From positions 62,001-126,000 of the forward strand of contig NZ_JNXT01000002.1 in NCBI RefSeq assembly GCF_000716675.1: a DNA stretch of 64,000 bases, given 5' to 3'. The DNA is from Streptomyces alboflavus. GTDB taxonomy: Bacteria; Actinomycetota; Actinomycetes; Streptomycetales; Streptomycetaceae. The notes under the pieces are model-generated. The model ran no database searches. It was given only the letters and a program-made list of their open reading frames with translations, and was not told the DNA's origin. Below, piece by piece: positions 1 to 8,351 of the stretch; position 1 is the stretch's first letter; each line of letters starts with the position of its first letter. The position numbers were made by a program, and so were the translations under genes.

Positions 1-200
1 ACCTTCGCCGCCAGATACCCGGCAGCGGCCGCGGGTATCGGCGAGCCGGATCCGTACGCGAACAGGACCCGGTCCCAGCCGTGGTCCTCGTGCGCCCGGG
101 CGAGCCGCAGGGTGTACTCCTTGTCGAAGGAGACACCGGAGCGCGGCGTCGTCTCCGAGCCGTCGTTGGTCGCGGCGATGCCGAGGAACTCCACGGGCAT
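1..200 (-). CDS. LLM-class flavin-dependent oxidoreductase (N-terminal part only)
   Basis: The gene runs off the left edge; only about 66 N-terminal residues are visible, starting at the ATG at 200. They read MPVEFLGIAATNDGSETTP, then a stretch with RLARAHEDHGWDRVLFAYGS. This is the N-terminal strand and first helix typical of SsuD-like, FMNH2-dependent monooxygenases (bacterial luciferase fold). Such enzymes release sulfite from alkanesulfonates using reduced flavin from a partner reductase. The Cys-containing leader peptide upstream (341-421) fits a sulfur-related job. The exact substrate cannot be told from this fragment. Confidence 0.75.
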   Translation of the reverse strand, partial: MPVEFLGIAATNDGSETTPRSGVSFDKEYTLRLARAHEDHGWDRVLFAYGSGSPIPAAAAGYLAAK

Positions 201-340
201 GACAGGGCCTTTCGTACGCGGATGAGCGGCCGCGGCCGTGTGGGGAACGACCGGGCACGGTGCGGTGGCGGAAACGCGGTGGGGCGGAAGAGCGCGCGGA
301 GACGGGACGAGAAGGGCCGCTCAGACGGCCGACTGCCGGG

Positions 341-421
341 TCAGGAAGAGGGACACGCGGCCGACCACACCCGACAGAAGTCGATGTGGCCGCGTGAGAC
401 CAGCGGCAGTGAGGGGAACAT
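341..421 (-). CDS. Putative 26-aa leader peptide upstream of the flavin oxidoreductase
   Basis: ATG at 421, stop at 341-343. The peptide contains LVSRGHIDFCRVWSAACPSS, which matches the actinobacterial leader pattern (L)VxRRHxDLxRxxSAxC found before sulfur-assimilation genes, where Cys codons near the end are thought to act in attenuation. Here the two Cys codons lie at residues 16 and 23. No good ribosome site precedes the ATG, so translation may be leaderless. It lies about 140 bp before the oxidoreductase start at 200. The rest of the 201-556 gap shows no other supported gene. Confidence 0.6.
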   Translation of the reverse strand: MFPSLPLVSRGHIDFCRVWSAACPSS

Positions 422-556
422 GCGAACAGTTGAGCACCGGACTTTCGGCCTCGTCAACGGCGCGGGGGCGCCACCGGGGCCCTGCCACACGGTGTTCACA
501 CGGCCGTAGCAGCCTCAAGCACGACAGCTGTTCGGCCGTCGCGGTCGCTGTGTACG

Positions 557-1264
557 TCAGGGACCGTGCCCGCTGCGGGGACGTGCGGGGGGCGGCTGCG
601 GCATGCGGGCGAAGCCGGTCCGGTAGGCGAGGGCCACGAGCTGGGCTCGGTGGTGGGCACCGAGCTTGTGCATGATGCGCTGGACGAAGGTGCGGACGGT
701 CATCGGGCTGACGCACAGGCGCTCGGCGATCTCGTCGTTGGTGAGCCCTTCTGCCGCGCAGAGCAGGACTTCCTGCTCGCGGGGGGTGAGCTGGTCCATC
801 TCGCGTGGAGTGGCCTGGGGGCGGTCGGGACCGGAGGCGGCGAGGTAGCGGGTGACGACGGCGTGGGTGGCCAGCGGGGAGAGCACCATGTCGCCGGCCG
901 CGACGGTGCGGATGGCGGCGAGGAACTCGGCGGGTTGGACGCCTTTGCCGAGGAAGCCGCTGACGCCCGCGCGCAGGGCCCGGGTGATGTAGTCGTCGGT
1001 TTCGAAGGTGGTCAGGATGAGGACGCGGCTGCCGTGGAGCTGGGGATCGGCGGTGATCTGCGCGGCGGCGGAGAGGCCGTCCTGATGTGGCATGCGGATG
1101 TCCATGACCACGACGTCCGGTGCGGTGGAGCGGGCCAGTCGTACGGCCTGGTCGCCGTCGGCTGCCGTGGCGACGACTTCGAGGTCGTCGGTGGCGTCGA
1201 TGAGGACCTGGAAGGTCGCGGTGAGGAGTGCCTGGTCGTCGGCGAGGAGCACGCGGATGGTCAC
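557..1264 (-). CDS. NarL/LuxR-family response regulator
   Basis: 235 aa. An N-terminal receiver domain (about 1-120) has the acidic pair D9/D10 and the phosphoacceptor D55 in VVVMDIRMP. A C-terminal LuxR helix-turn-helix (about 155-220) reads LTPREQEVLLCAAEGLTNDEIAERL. It is the output partner of the histidine kinase whose stop codon overlaps its ATG by 4 nt, so the two are translationally coupled. Both follow the MMPL pump on the same strand, which suggests control of the pump or of envelope stress; this link is inferred from position only. Confidence 0.93.
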   Translation of the reverse strand: MTIRVLLADDQALLTATFQVLIDATDDLEVVATAADGDQAVRLARSTAPDVVVMDIRMPHQDGLSAAAQITADPQLHGSRVLILTTFETDDYITRALRAGVSGFLGKGVQPAEFLAAIRTVAAGDMVLSPLATHAVVTRYLAASGPDRPQATPREMDQLTPREQEVLLCAAEGLTNDEIAERLCVSPMTVRTFVQRIMHKLGAHHRAQLVALAYRTGFARMPQPPPARPRSGHGP

Positions 1265-2490
1265 GGGGTGTCCTTGTCGTGGGCGGCCGGGCGGCCGGGC
1301 GGCGAGTACGCGAGGGTGGGAAGCTCGGCCGTCACCTCGAACCCGGTGTCGTCGCGGGGGTGGGCGTGCAGGTGTCCGCCGACTGCGTGGGCCCGCTCGC
1401 GCATGCCGATGAGGCCGTATCCGGCGGTGTCGCGGATCTGTACGGGCGGGCCGTCGTCGGTGACCGTCAGGGTCAGCAGGCTGTCGGTGTAGTGAAGGTG
1501 GACGGCGGCCGTGGTGGTCAGCGCGTGTTTCGAGACGTTGGTGAGTGCCTCTTGCGTGATGCGGTACGCGGTGAGGTCGACGCCGGGTGACAACGGCCCC
1601 GCGGCGCCGTCCTGGGTGAGGGTGACGGTGAGGCCGACCTGGCCGAACGAGGCGATCAGTTCCGGTAGTCGCGTCAGACCGGGGGCGGGCTCGGCCGGAG
1701 GGCCGTGGGGCTCGTCGCGTTCACGCAGCAGGCCCACGGTCGCTCTCAGTTCGCCCAGTGCCGAGTTGAGGGTGGCGGTGAGGTTGTGCATGACCTGCTG
1801 TGCCTTGTCGGGCCGGCCGGCCAGCAGGTAGTCGGCGGTGGCGGCCTGGGCATGGGCGAGCGTGATGTGGTGGGCCACGACGTCGTGCAATTCGCGGGCG
1901 ATGCGGATCCGTTCGGCGCCGACGCGCCGGCGGGCCTCTTCCTCGCGGGTGTGTTCGGCCATCTCCGCGCGTGCTTCCACCGCGGTGACGTAGTCGCGGC
2001 GGCTGCGCAGGGAGTCGGCCACGGCCGGGGGGACGAGGGTGAAGGCGGCCAGTCCCACCTGCTCGGGCCTCAGCTGCGGGTTGCCCGGCGGCCACAGGGC
2101 GGAGGCGGCGAGCAGGGCCAGGGCGGCGGTGGCGGTGTAGCGGGCGGCGGTGCGGCTGTCGGTTCGCCAGGCCAGTGATGCGAGCGCCGCCATCACGGGG
2201 CCGGTGAGGTTGGAGCCGAACTCGTAGCCGAAGGAGGGGGCCATGGCGCCGAGGACGGCGGTGCACGCGGTCGTGGTGATCACGGTCAGGCGCGGGCGGT
2301 TGCGGTGCGGCAGCAGCGCCGCGCAGGCCAGGACGGCAACGCAGGCGACGGCAGGCGGCGGCCAGCGCACGATGCGGGGCGGCTGCGCCATGGTGGTGGA
2401 GAGCACCGCGAGGGCGCACAGGGCGGCCGCCGTCGCGGCGTCGAAAGCTCTGGGGTGACGGCGGGCCCACGGCCGGATGTCGGCGATCAC
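1261..2490 (-). CDS. Sensor histidine kinase (NarL-type partner)
   Basis: 409 aa from the GTG at 2490, which has a strong GAAGGAGG ribosome site 4-5 nt upstream; the longer ATG start at 2523 lacks one. The N-terminal half holds several hydrophobic segments (for example AATAAALCALAVLSTT and VACVAVLACAALL). Next come a HisKA_3 dimerisation helix with the phospho-acceptor motif ARELHDVVAHHI and a C-terminal HATPase_c domain ending in the G-box GYGLIGMRERA. It is coupled to the response regulator by a 4-nt overlap. The signal sensed is unknown; the small extracellular portions suggest membrane-level sensing. Confidence 0.92.
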   Translation of the reverse strand: MIADIRPWARRHPRAFDAATAAALCALAVLSTTMAQPPRIVRWPPPAVACVAVLACAALLPHRNRPRLTVITTTACTAVLGAMAPSFGYEFGSNLTGPVMAALASLAWRTDSRTAARYTATAALALLAASALWPPGNPQLRPEQVGLAAFTLVPPAVADSLRSRRDYVTAVEARAEMAEHTREEEARRRVGAERIRIARELHDVVAHHITLAHAQAATADYLLAGRPDKAQQVMHNLTATLNSALGELRATVGLLRERDEPHGPPAEPAPGLTRLPELIASFGQVGLTVTLTQDGAAGPLSPGVDLTAYRITQEALTNVSKHALTTTAAVHLHYTDSLLTLTVTDDGPPVQIRDTAGYGLIGMRERAHAVGGHLHAHPRDDTGFEVTAELPTLAYSPPGRPAAHDKDTP

Positions 2491-2588
2491 GCGTCCTCCT
2501 TCACGGGTGTGCTCGGTCTTCACGGGTGTGCTCGGCGGTCGTCGGCTGTGGACGATGCGGGGCGGGCGGGCCCTCGCGCATGCGAGGA

Positions 2589-2627
2589 CGCCCCGGAGGC
2601 CCGCGGGTTGGCGGGCGCCCCGGGGCG
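2589..2627 (-). terminator. GC-rich hairpin after the MMPL gene
   Basis: A two-part stem pairs CCCCGG (2591-2596) with CCGGGG (2620-2625) and GCCCGC (2599-2604) with GCGGGC (2611-2616), around the loop GGGTTG. It lies just past the MMPL stop codon. There is no U-tract, as is usual in Streptomyces. It may separate the pump transcript from the kinase/regulator pair. Confidence 0.45.
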
Positions 2628-2635
2628 GCGGTGGG

Positions 2636-4840
2636 TCAGGCGTTCACCGATTCATCCCGTGACGAGGGCGCCACCGGGGCGGGGTGCTCGGCCGCGAGGG
2701 TGCGAGCGAGTTTCTCGCCTTCGATGTCCAGGTCGGGCAGCAGCCGGTCCAGCCACTTGGGCAGCCGCCACGCTGTCTGCCCCAGGAGCGCGAGGGCGGC
2801 CGGGACGATGGTCATGCGTACGACGAACGCGTCGAAGAGGACGGCGGCGGCCAGCCCCAGACCGAGCATCTTGATCATGGAGTCGGTCATGCCGATGAAT
2901 CCGGCGAAGACGGCGATCATGATGACGGCGGCGGCCACGACGACGCGGGCGCTGTGCCGGAAGCCGGTGACGATGGCCTGTGCGGGCGCTTCGCCGTGGA
3001 CGTGGGCTTCGCGGATGCGGGTCACGAGGAAGACCTCGTAGTCCATGGCCAGGCCGAAGACCACGCCGATCAGGAAGATCGGCATCATGCTCATCACCGG
3101 TCCGGTCTGGGCGACGCCGAGCAGGTCGGCGAGCCAGCCCCACTGGAAGACCGCGACGATCACGCCGAAGGCGGCGGCGACCGAGAGCAGGAAGCCGAGG
3201 GCTGCCTTGAGCGGAACGAGGATCGAACGGAAGACGATCATCAGGAGCAGAACTGCGAGTCCCACCACCACGGCGAGGTAGGGGATGAGGGCGGCGGTGA
3301 CCTTGTTCGAGACGTCGATGTTCATCGCGGTCTGACCGGTCACCAGCATGGCGGCGCCAGAGGTCGTCTTGAGGTCGGCGGCCTCGGAGCGGATCGTCTT
3401 GACGAGGTCCTTCGTCGCTTCGGCGCTCGGGCCGGTGCTGGGCACAGCGGCGATGGTCGCGGTGTCGCCGGCCTTGTTGAAGGTGGCCGGTGAGACGTCC
3501 ACGACGCCTTCAGTGCCGGTCAGGGCCGTGCGGGCCTGGGCGGCGACGGCCTTCGCGTCGTCGGCGCCCTTGGCGTCGACGACGATGGTCAGGGGCCCGT
3601 TGAAGCCGGGGCCGAAGCCGTCGGCGAGCGCGTCGTAGGCACGGCGCTGAGTGGTCGAAGTGGGCTGCGCCTCGTCACCGGGCAGGCTGAGCTGGAGATC
3701 CAGCGCCGGGAGGGCGACGACGCCGAGGCCCGCCACGGACAGCAGCAGCGTCGCCACAGGCCGGCGGATGACGAAACGAGCCCACCGGCTGCCCGCGGGC
3801 TCCTTCGCGCGTACGGCGGTGGTGGTGCTGCGGCGCTGGGCGCGCGGCAGGACGGCCTGGGGGAAGAAGCCGAGCAGTGCGGGCAGCAGCGTCAGGGCGA
3901 CGAGCACGGCGATGACGACGGTTCCGGCGGCGGCGAGCCCCATGTCCGTCAGCATCGGCACGCCCGCCACGGACAGCCCGGCCAGTGCGATGACGACGGT
4001 GGCGCCGGCGAAGACGACTGCGGATCCGGCGGTGCCCACCGCCCGGCCGGCGGCCTCCTGCGGCGCGTGCCCCGCGGTCCGCTCGGCGCGGTAGCGGGAG
4101 ACGATGAACAGGGCGTAGTCGATGCCCACGGCCAGGCCCAGCATCAGGGCCAGGGTGATCGTCGTGGTGGACATGCCCGCCGCGACGATGGCGCAGACTC
4201 CGGCGCCGAGGCCGATGAGGGCGGTGACCAGAGGAAGTCCGGCGGCGACCATCGCGCGGAAGGTGATGAACAGCACGAGCGCGGCGACCGCGATGCCGAT
4301 CAGTTCGGTGACGCCGCCGAGTTCAGGGCCGCCGTCGACGGCCGAGCCTCCGACTTCCACGGTCAGCCCCGCTGCGCGGCCGTCATCGACGGCGTCCATG
4401 AGCGCGGCGGACGTGGTCTCGCTCAGGGCGTCGCTGGAGACGGTGTAGGTGACGGTCGCGAACGCGGTGGTCGCGTCCTTGCTGACGGATTCGGGTGTGA
4501 AGGGACTCGAAGTGTCCTTCACCTGGGAGCCGCGCGCGATGGTGTCGACTACCTTCTCGACAGCCGCCCGGTTCTCGCGGGCGGTCACTTTCTGCCCGTC
4601 AGGCGCGGCGAAGACGACGCGTGCGTCCGCGCCCTCCGCATTGTCACCGGGGAAGCGCTCGTCGAGCAGGTCGAACGCCTTCTGAGACTCGGTGCCCGGC
4701 ATGGAGAACCCGTCCTCTTCGGCGGCCGGGGCACTGAGAGCGGCGAAGGAGCACGCCGCCAGGATCGCCACCCACAGGAGAGCGACATAGCGGCGCTGCC
4801 GGAAGGACAACCGGCCGAGCCGATAGAGCAAGGAAGCCAT
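2636..4840 (-). CDS. MMPL/RND-family transporter
   Basis: 734 aa from the ATG at 4840 (MASLLYRLGRLSFRQRRYVALLWV), preceded by a GGAG. The 65-residue upstream extension of the frame is not protein-like. The architecture is classic actinobacterial MMPL: TM1, a large extracellular loop, TM2-6, a cytoplasmic linker, TM7, a second loop, then TM8-12. The repeated motif containing GLAVGIDYALFIVSRYR (first half) and GLAMDYEVFLVTRIRE (second half) carries the conserved GxxxDY proton-relay tyrosines. These pumps export lipids, polyketides or drugs. It lies between the FAD monooxygenase and a two-component system, consistent with a detoxification or export role. Confidence 0.92.
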   Translation of the reverse strand: MASLLYRLGRLSFRQRRYVALLWVAILAACSFAALSAPAAEEDGFSMPGTESQKAFDLLDERFPGDNAEGADARVVFAAPDGQKVTARENRAAVEKVVDTIARGSQVKDTSSPFTPESVSKDATTAFATVTYTVSSDALSETTSAALMDAVDDGRAAGLTVEVGGSAVDGGPELGGVTELIGIAVAALVLFITFRAMVAAGLPLVTALIGLGAGVCAIVAAGMSTTTITLALMLGLAVGIDYALFIVSRYRAERTAGHAPQEAAGRAVGTAGSAVVFAGATVVIALAGLSVAGVPMLTDMGLAAAGTVVIAVLVALTLLPALLGFFPQAVLPRAQRRSTTTAVRAKEPAGSRWARFVIRRPVATLLLSVAGLGVVALPALDLQLSLPGDEAQPTSTTQRRAYDALADGFGPGFNGPLTIVVDAKGADDAKAVAAQARTALTGTEGVVDVSPATFNKAGDTATIAAVPSTGPSAEATKDLVKTIRSEAADLKTTSGAAMLVTGQTAMNIDVSNKVTAALIPYLAVVVGLAVLLLMIVFRSILVPLKAALGFLLSVAAAFGVIVAVFQWGWLADLLGVAQTGPVMSMMPIFLIGVVFGLAMDYEVFLVTRIREAHVHGEAPAQAIVTGFRHSARVVVAAAVIMIAVFAGFIGMTDSMIKMLGLGLAAAVLFDAFVVRMTIVPAALALLGQTAWRLPKWLDRLLPDLDIEGEKLARTLAAEHPAPVAPSSRDESVNA

Positions 4841-4980
4841 GACAAGGCACTCCAGTCGAAGAAGAGAGGGATGGTGCCGCGGCCATGCCGTGCACCCCCG
4901 GGCGCAGACGGTCCGCAGCTTCGTCCCCATCGTTGGCAACGTGGGCCGCGACGTCGTCCCGCAGCTGCGGACACCCGCCC

Positions 4981-4998
4981 GTACTGCAGCTGCAGTAC
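4981..4998. promoter_or_regulatory. 18-bp perfect palindrome upstream of the MMPL gene
   Basis: GTACTGCAGCTGCAGTAC reads identically on both strands. It lies about 140 bp before the MMPL ATG, in the 267-bp gap after the FAD monooxygenase. Its length and full symmetry suggest a homodimeric repressor site (TetR, MarR or PadR type). The cognate regulator is not obvious: the sequence does not match the tetO-like sites at 6373-6418. Confidence 0.5.
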
Positions 4999-5107
4999 CG
5001 ACGCGGCAAAGACCCATCCCCGAGGGGCACGACACCTGGCCATCCCACCCGCTGACCGGTCCGCGTCACCTCGTGAGCCCGCGCCCCGAGCGCAGCACGG
5101 GTGGCGC

Positions 5108-6355
5108 TCAGGCGGCGTGAGCGTCGGCGTAGGCCGGTAGCTGCCAGTCGCCGCCGCGGTCCTCCTTGGAGAACCGCGCGACAAGGGCGGGGATGTGGAA
5201 GAAGGAGGCCAGCGCGGTGACGTTCTGGAAGGCGCTGATGGCGTGCTTGTTCATGGGCATGCCCACGCGCAGGACGCGGGGACTGACCTCGCCCTGGATC
5301 TCGTCGACGAAGGGCCGCAGGACGCGCTCGTATGTCGCCAGCGCGGTCGGCAAGTCGTCCGCGTTCCGGTTGATCTCCCCGGCCAGGACATAGGCGCCGA
5401 CCAGTCCGCCGGAGATCCCCATGCCGCTGTAGGGGGACGCGCAGTGCGCGGCGTCCCCGGCCAGGACCACCCGGCCCTTGGACCAGCTGTCGATGCGCAC
5501 CTGGGCGATCTCCTGGGAGTAGAAGAACGGGCTGTCCTTCATGCCCTCGATGAACCGGTCGGTCTGCCAGCCGGCGTCCCGGAACCGCTCGGCCCACCAC
5601 TTCTGCTGCTGCTCGACGGGAGCGCGGTGGATCGCGGACGCTTCCGCCGACTCCTCGCGCATCACGAAGTACACCTGGGTCTCGGTCGCGTTGTGGCTGC
5701 GCCGCATGATCTGCCGGCCGCCCGGGACCATGTAGGTGTCGCGGATGTCGGTGTCGGAGGCGATGCGCGGCACGAACCAGTACGCCATGTGGATGCCCAC
5801 GCGCCAGTACGGGTCGAAGCCCTCCGGCAGCAGGGCCCGCCGGATGCGTGAACCCTGCCCGTCGGCGCCGATCAGCAGGTCGTACTCGCCGGAGGTCCCG
5901 TCCGAGAAGTGCGCGGTGACCCGGTCCGCGTCCTGGTCGAAGCCGTCGACGCTCTTGCCGAAGACGTACTCGGTGTCGTTCGTGGTCGCTTCGTGCAGGA
6001 TGCGGACCAAGTCGCCGCGCATGATCTCGTACGCGGAGGTCAGGGTCTGACGTCCCTTGCCGGAGGTGTTCGCCATGATCGTCGCCTTCGGCCTGCCTCG
6101 GGCGTCGACGAAGGCGACGCCCGCCTCGTCCACCAGCCGGCTGCGCACGGCCTCCAGCAGGCCCATGCGCTCGACTGCCTCGACGCCCTGTCCGCGCAGG
6201 TCGACCTGTGCTCCCGAGGCGCGCAGCGCCGGGAAGCGCTCGACGACCGTCGTCCGGTGACCGCCACGGGTGAGCCAGAAGGCCAGCGCCTGCCCGGTGA
6301 CGCCGCCGCCGGCGACGAGGATCCGCAGCGAACGCCTCACGATCTTGGTTGTCAC
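5108..6355 (-). CDS. FAD-dependent monooxygenase, TetX/aromatic hydroxylase type
   Basis: 415 aa from the GTG at 6355; the ribosome site is weak. The Rossmann FAD motif is RILVAGGGVTGQ (GxGxxG at 16-21), followed by VVERFPALRASG. A second FAD/NADPH motif reads LLIGADGQGSRIR, and the ribityl-binding motif is GDAAHCASPYSGMGISGG near residue 300. This class hydroxylates aromatic polyketides and includes tetracycline-inactivating TetX. It is divergent from a TetR-like repressor with tetO-like operators between them, the same arrangement as tetA/tetR. An inactivating hydroxylase for a tetracycline-like or anthraquinone-like compound is a reasonable inference; the substrate is unproven. Confidence 0.85.
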   Translation of the reverse strand: MTTKIVRRSLRILVAGGGVTGQALAFWLTRGGHRTTVVERFPALRASGAQVDLRGQGVEAVERMGLLEAVRSRLVDEAGVAFVDARGRPKATIMANTSGKGRQTLTSAYEIMRGDLVRILHEATTNDTEYVFGKSVDGFDQDADRVTAHFSDGTSGEYDLLIGADGQGSRIRRALLPEGFDPYWRVGIHMAYWFVPRIASDTDIRDTYMVPGGRQIMRRSHNATETQVYFVMREESAEASAIHRAPVEQQQKWWAERFRDAGWQTDRFIEGMKDSPFFYSQEIAQVRIDSWSKGRVVLAGDAAHCASPYSGMGISGGLVGAYVLAGEINRNADDLPTALATYERVLRPFVDEIQGEVSPRVLRVGMPMNKHAISAFQNVTALASFFHIPALVARFSKEDRGGDWQLPAYADAHAA

Positions 6356-6372
6356 GTCCGACCACCCCAGAA

Positions 6373-6418
6373 TCTATCGGTGATTGATTCCTTTCACAGT
6401 CTTCTATCAGCGATAGAA
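6373..6418. promoter_or_regulatory. Tandem tetO-like operators between monooxygenase and TetR
   Basis: The site next to the repressor, 6402-6418, is a perfect dyad with arms TTCTATC and GATAGAA around AGC. This closely resembles the classical tet operator core CTATCAGTGATAG. A second, imperfect copy (TCTATC, GGT, GATTGA) is at 6373-6387. Two operators in the divergent intergenic region repeat the tetO1/tetO2 layout and predict repression of both genes. Confidence 0.8.
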
Positions 6419-6425
6419 TGTCAAC

Positions 6426-7028
6426 GTGACCAAGATGAACCGTGAGACCGTCGTCGCGGAGGCGCTGGATCTGCTGGACGACGTCGGCCTGGATACGGTC
6501 AGCACCAGGCGGCTGGCCAAGAGGCTCGGCGTCGAGCAGCCGTCGCTCTACTACCACTTCCGGACCAAGAAGGATCTCCTTGCGGCCATGGCGGCGGCGG
6601 CCATGGCCCCGCACGCCAACGCGCGGCTGCCGTCCGCCGAGGACGACTGGCGCGCGTGGTTCCTGGAGAACTCCCGCAGCTTCCGGCGCACGCTGCTGAT
6701 GCGCCGTGACGGTGCCCGGCTGCACGCCGGCAGCACTCCGACCGGCGACCTCGACCGGATCCGCCGCAAGATGGCCTTCCTGGTCTCCTCCGGCGTGCCC
6801 GAGCGGGAGGCGCAGATGGCGATGCTGGCAGCCGGCCGCTACACGGTCGGCTGCGTCCTGGAGGAGCAGGCGGAAACAGATTCGCCGGACGCCGACGACC
6901 TGCCGGACGACGTCCCCGTACTCGATCACGAGACGGCATTCGAGGCGGGCCTCGCCCTCATCCTCAGCGGCCTGGAACAGCACACCGCGGCATCCGGCCG
7001 GGCCTCCGCCGCACCGCCGCCGAGCTGA
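6426..7028 (+). CDS. TetR-family repressor close to the tetracycline repressor (TetR_C domain)
   Basis: 200 aa. The N-terminal HTH (about 8-55, TRRLAKRLGVEQPSLYYHFR) is very like that of TetR(B). The C-terminal half also follows true TetR rather than the broad AcrR type: SFRRTLLMRRDGARLHAG aligns with SFRCALLSHRDGAKVHLG, and YTVGCVLEEQ with FTLGCVLEDQ. By this hand alignment the ligand positions Asn82, Phe86, His100 and Glu147 appear kept, while His64, Thr103, Arg104 and His139 appear changed. It may therefore bind a related but different aromatic polyketide. It is divergent from the FAD monooxygenase and probably autoregulated through the dyad 8 bp upstream of its start. Confidence 0.88.
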   Translation: MTKMNRETVVAEALDLLDDVGLDTVSTRRLAKRLGVEQPSLYYHFRTKKDLLAAMAAAAMAPHANARLPSAEDDWRAWFLENSRSFRRTLLMRRDGARLHAGSTPTGDLDRIRRKMAFLVSSGVPEREAQMAMLAAGRYTVGCVLEEQAETDSPDADDLPDDVPVLDHETAFEAGLALILSGLEQHTAASGRASAAPPPS

Positions 7029-7221
7029 CGACCGGCTGCAGGGCGGGACGGGTCAGGAGAGCGCCCTCCGGGGGTGCGCGCAGCCCGCAGCACATGGCGC
7101 AGACGGACCAAGCCCACCGCCGGGCGCCCGCACACGCGACCGGCGGCCGGGAGCCCTGCCCCGACCGCCGGTCGACCTGCCGATCACGCTCGACCCACCG
7201 GTCACGCTCGACCGGCGACCC

Positions 7222-8292
7222 TCAACGCCCTTGCAGCGCCTTCACGTTGTCCCCGAAGGTCCACCCCTTCGACCCGTCCCAGTTGATCGACCAGGTCATC
7301 AGGCCCTTGAGGGCGCCGTTGTAGTTCCGCCAGGCCTGGCTCACCAGACCGGGCGACATGTGGCCGCCGCCCGCGCCCGGCTGGGCGGGCAGTCCCGGCA
7401 CCTGCTTGTCGTAGGGCACCTTGATGGTCGTGCCCTGGATGACCAGGCCCTTGTTGAGGCAGTCCGTCTGCGCGACGAAGCCCTGGACGGTGCCCGCGGA
7501 GTAGGAGTCGCCGGAGCAGCCGTACATGCTGCCGTTGTAGTACTGCATGTTGAGCCACCACAGGCGGCCGTTGTCCGCGTACTTCTTGACGATCGGCAGG
7601 TACGCGCCCCAGATGGACCCGTACACCACGCTGCCGCCGGTGACGTAGGCCGTCTCCGGGGCCATCGTCAGGCCGAAGTTGGACGGCATCTGGGCGAGGA
7701 CGCCGTCGATGATGCGGATGAGGTTGGACTGGGACGGCGACAGCTGGTTGATGTTCCCGCTGCCGACCAGGCCCGTCTCGATGTCGATGTCGATCCCGTC
7801 GAAGTTGTACTTCTTCAGGATCGGCACGATCGTCTCGACGAAGCGGTCCGCGACCTTGCTGGAGCTGAGGTCGATCCCGGCCGTCGCGCCGCCGATGGAC
7901 ATCAGGATCGTGACGCCGTCGGCCTTGGCCTGGCACATCTCGGCGGGCGTCGCCACCTTCACGGTGGCGTCCATGCCGTCCTCCCACAGCACGGTGCCGT
8001 CGGAACGGATCACCGGGAACGCGGCGTTGATGACGTTGTAGCCGTGGGCGCCGATGCGGGAGTCGGTGATCGGGGTCCAGCCGAACGGCGGGTGCACGCC
8101 GTTCGACGCGCCGTCCCAGTTCTCCCAGTACCCCTGGAGCACCTTGCCCGCGGGTTTGGACTTCACCGCGCAGGTGTCCGCCTGCGGTGCTCTGGGCGCA
8201 CTGGGCGCGTCCGGCGCCGCGGCGGCCGGCAGCTGCGCCGCGAAGGCCAGCGCGATGGCCGCTCCCAACAGACGTACCGACCGACCGATCAT
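7222..8292 (-). CDS. Secreted GH18 chitinase
   Basis: 356 aa. A signal peptide (1-26, RLLGAAIALAFAAQLPAAAA) leads to the mature enzyme, with a single GH18 barrel starting near VLQGYWENWDG. The substrate motif SIGG is at 132-135. The catalytic motif is DGIDIDIE, with D165, D168, D170 and the acid E172, so it should be active. It has no chitin-binding module, unlike many Streptomyces chitinases. The barrel ends in MTWSINWDGSKGW, the usual tryptophan-rich last strand. Upstream chitinase-box-like sites (8352-8384) suggest DasR/chitin regulation. Confidence 0.95.
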   Translation of the reverse strand: MIGRSVRLLGAAIALAFAAQLPAAAAPDAPSAPRAPQADTCAVKSKPAGKVLQGYWENWDGASNGVHPPFGWTPITDSRIGAHGYNVINAAFPVIRSDGTVLWEDGMDATVKVATPAEMCQAKADGVTILMSIGGATAGIDLSSSKVADRFVETIVPILKKYNFDGIDIDIETGLVGSGNINQLSPSQSNLIRIIDGVLAQMPSNFGLTMAPETAYVTGGSVVYGSIWGAYLPIVKKYADNGRLWWLNMQYYNGSMYGCSGDSYSAGTVQGFVAQTDCLNKGLVIQGTTIKVPYDKQVPGLPAQPGAGGGHMSPGLVSQAWRNYNGALKGLMTWSINWDGSKGWTFGDNVKALQGR

Positions 8293-8351
8293 GGCGTGCT
8301 CCCTCGGGGAGGCCTTGCTGCGGATGGGACGTGATGCGGCAGACGGTAAGT

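Noticed and set aside
4841..5035. A 65-residue N-terminal extension of the MMPL protein
   Set aside because: Composition is unlike the family, it covers the promoter gap, and the ATG at 4840 has a ribosome site and the expected MASLLYRLGRL start.
2652..7001. Many overlapping open frames opposite the drug-response block
   Set aside because: All run antisense to strong family matches and have Arg/Gly/Asp-rich shadow composition.
7029..7221. A 10-bp inverted repeat (7166-7175/7208-7217) as terminator between TetR and chitinase genes
   Set aside because: The loop is 32 nt and other pairings compete, so support is too weak to annotate it.
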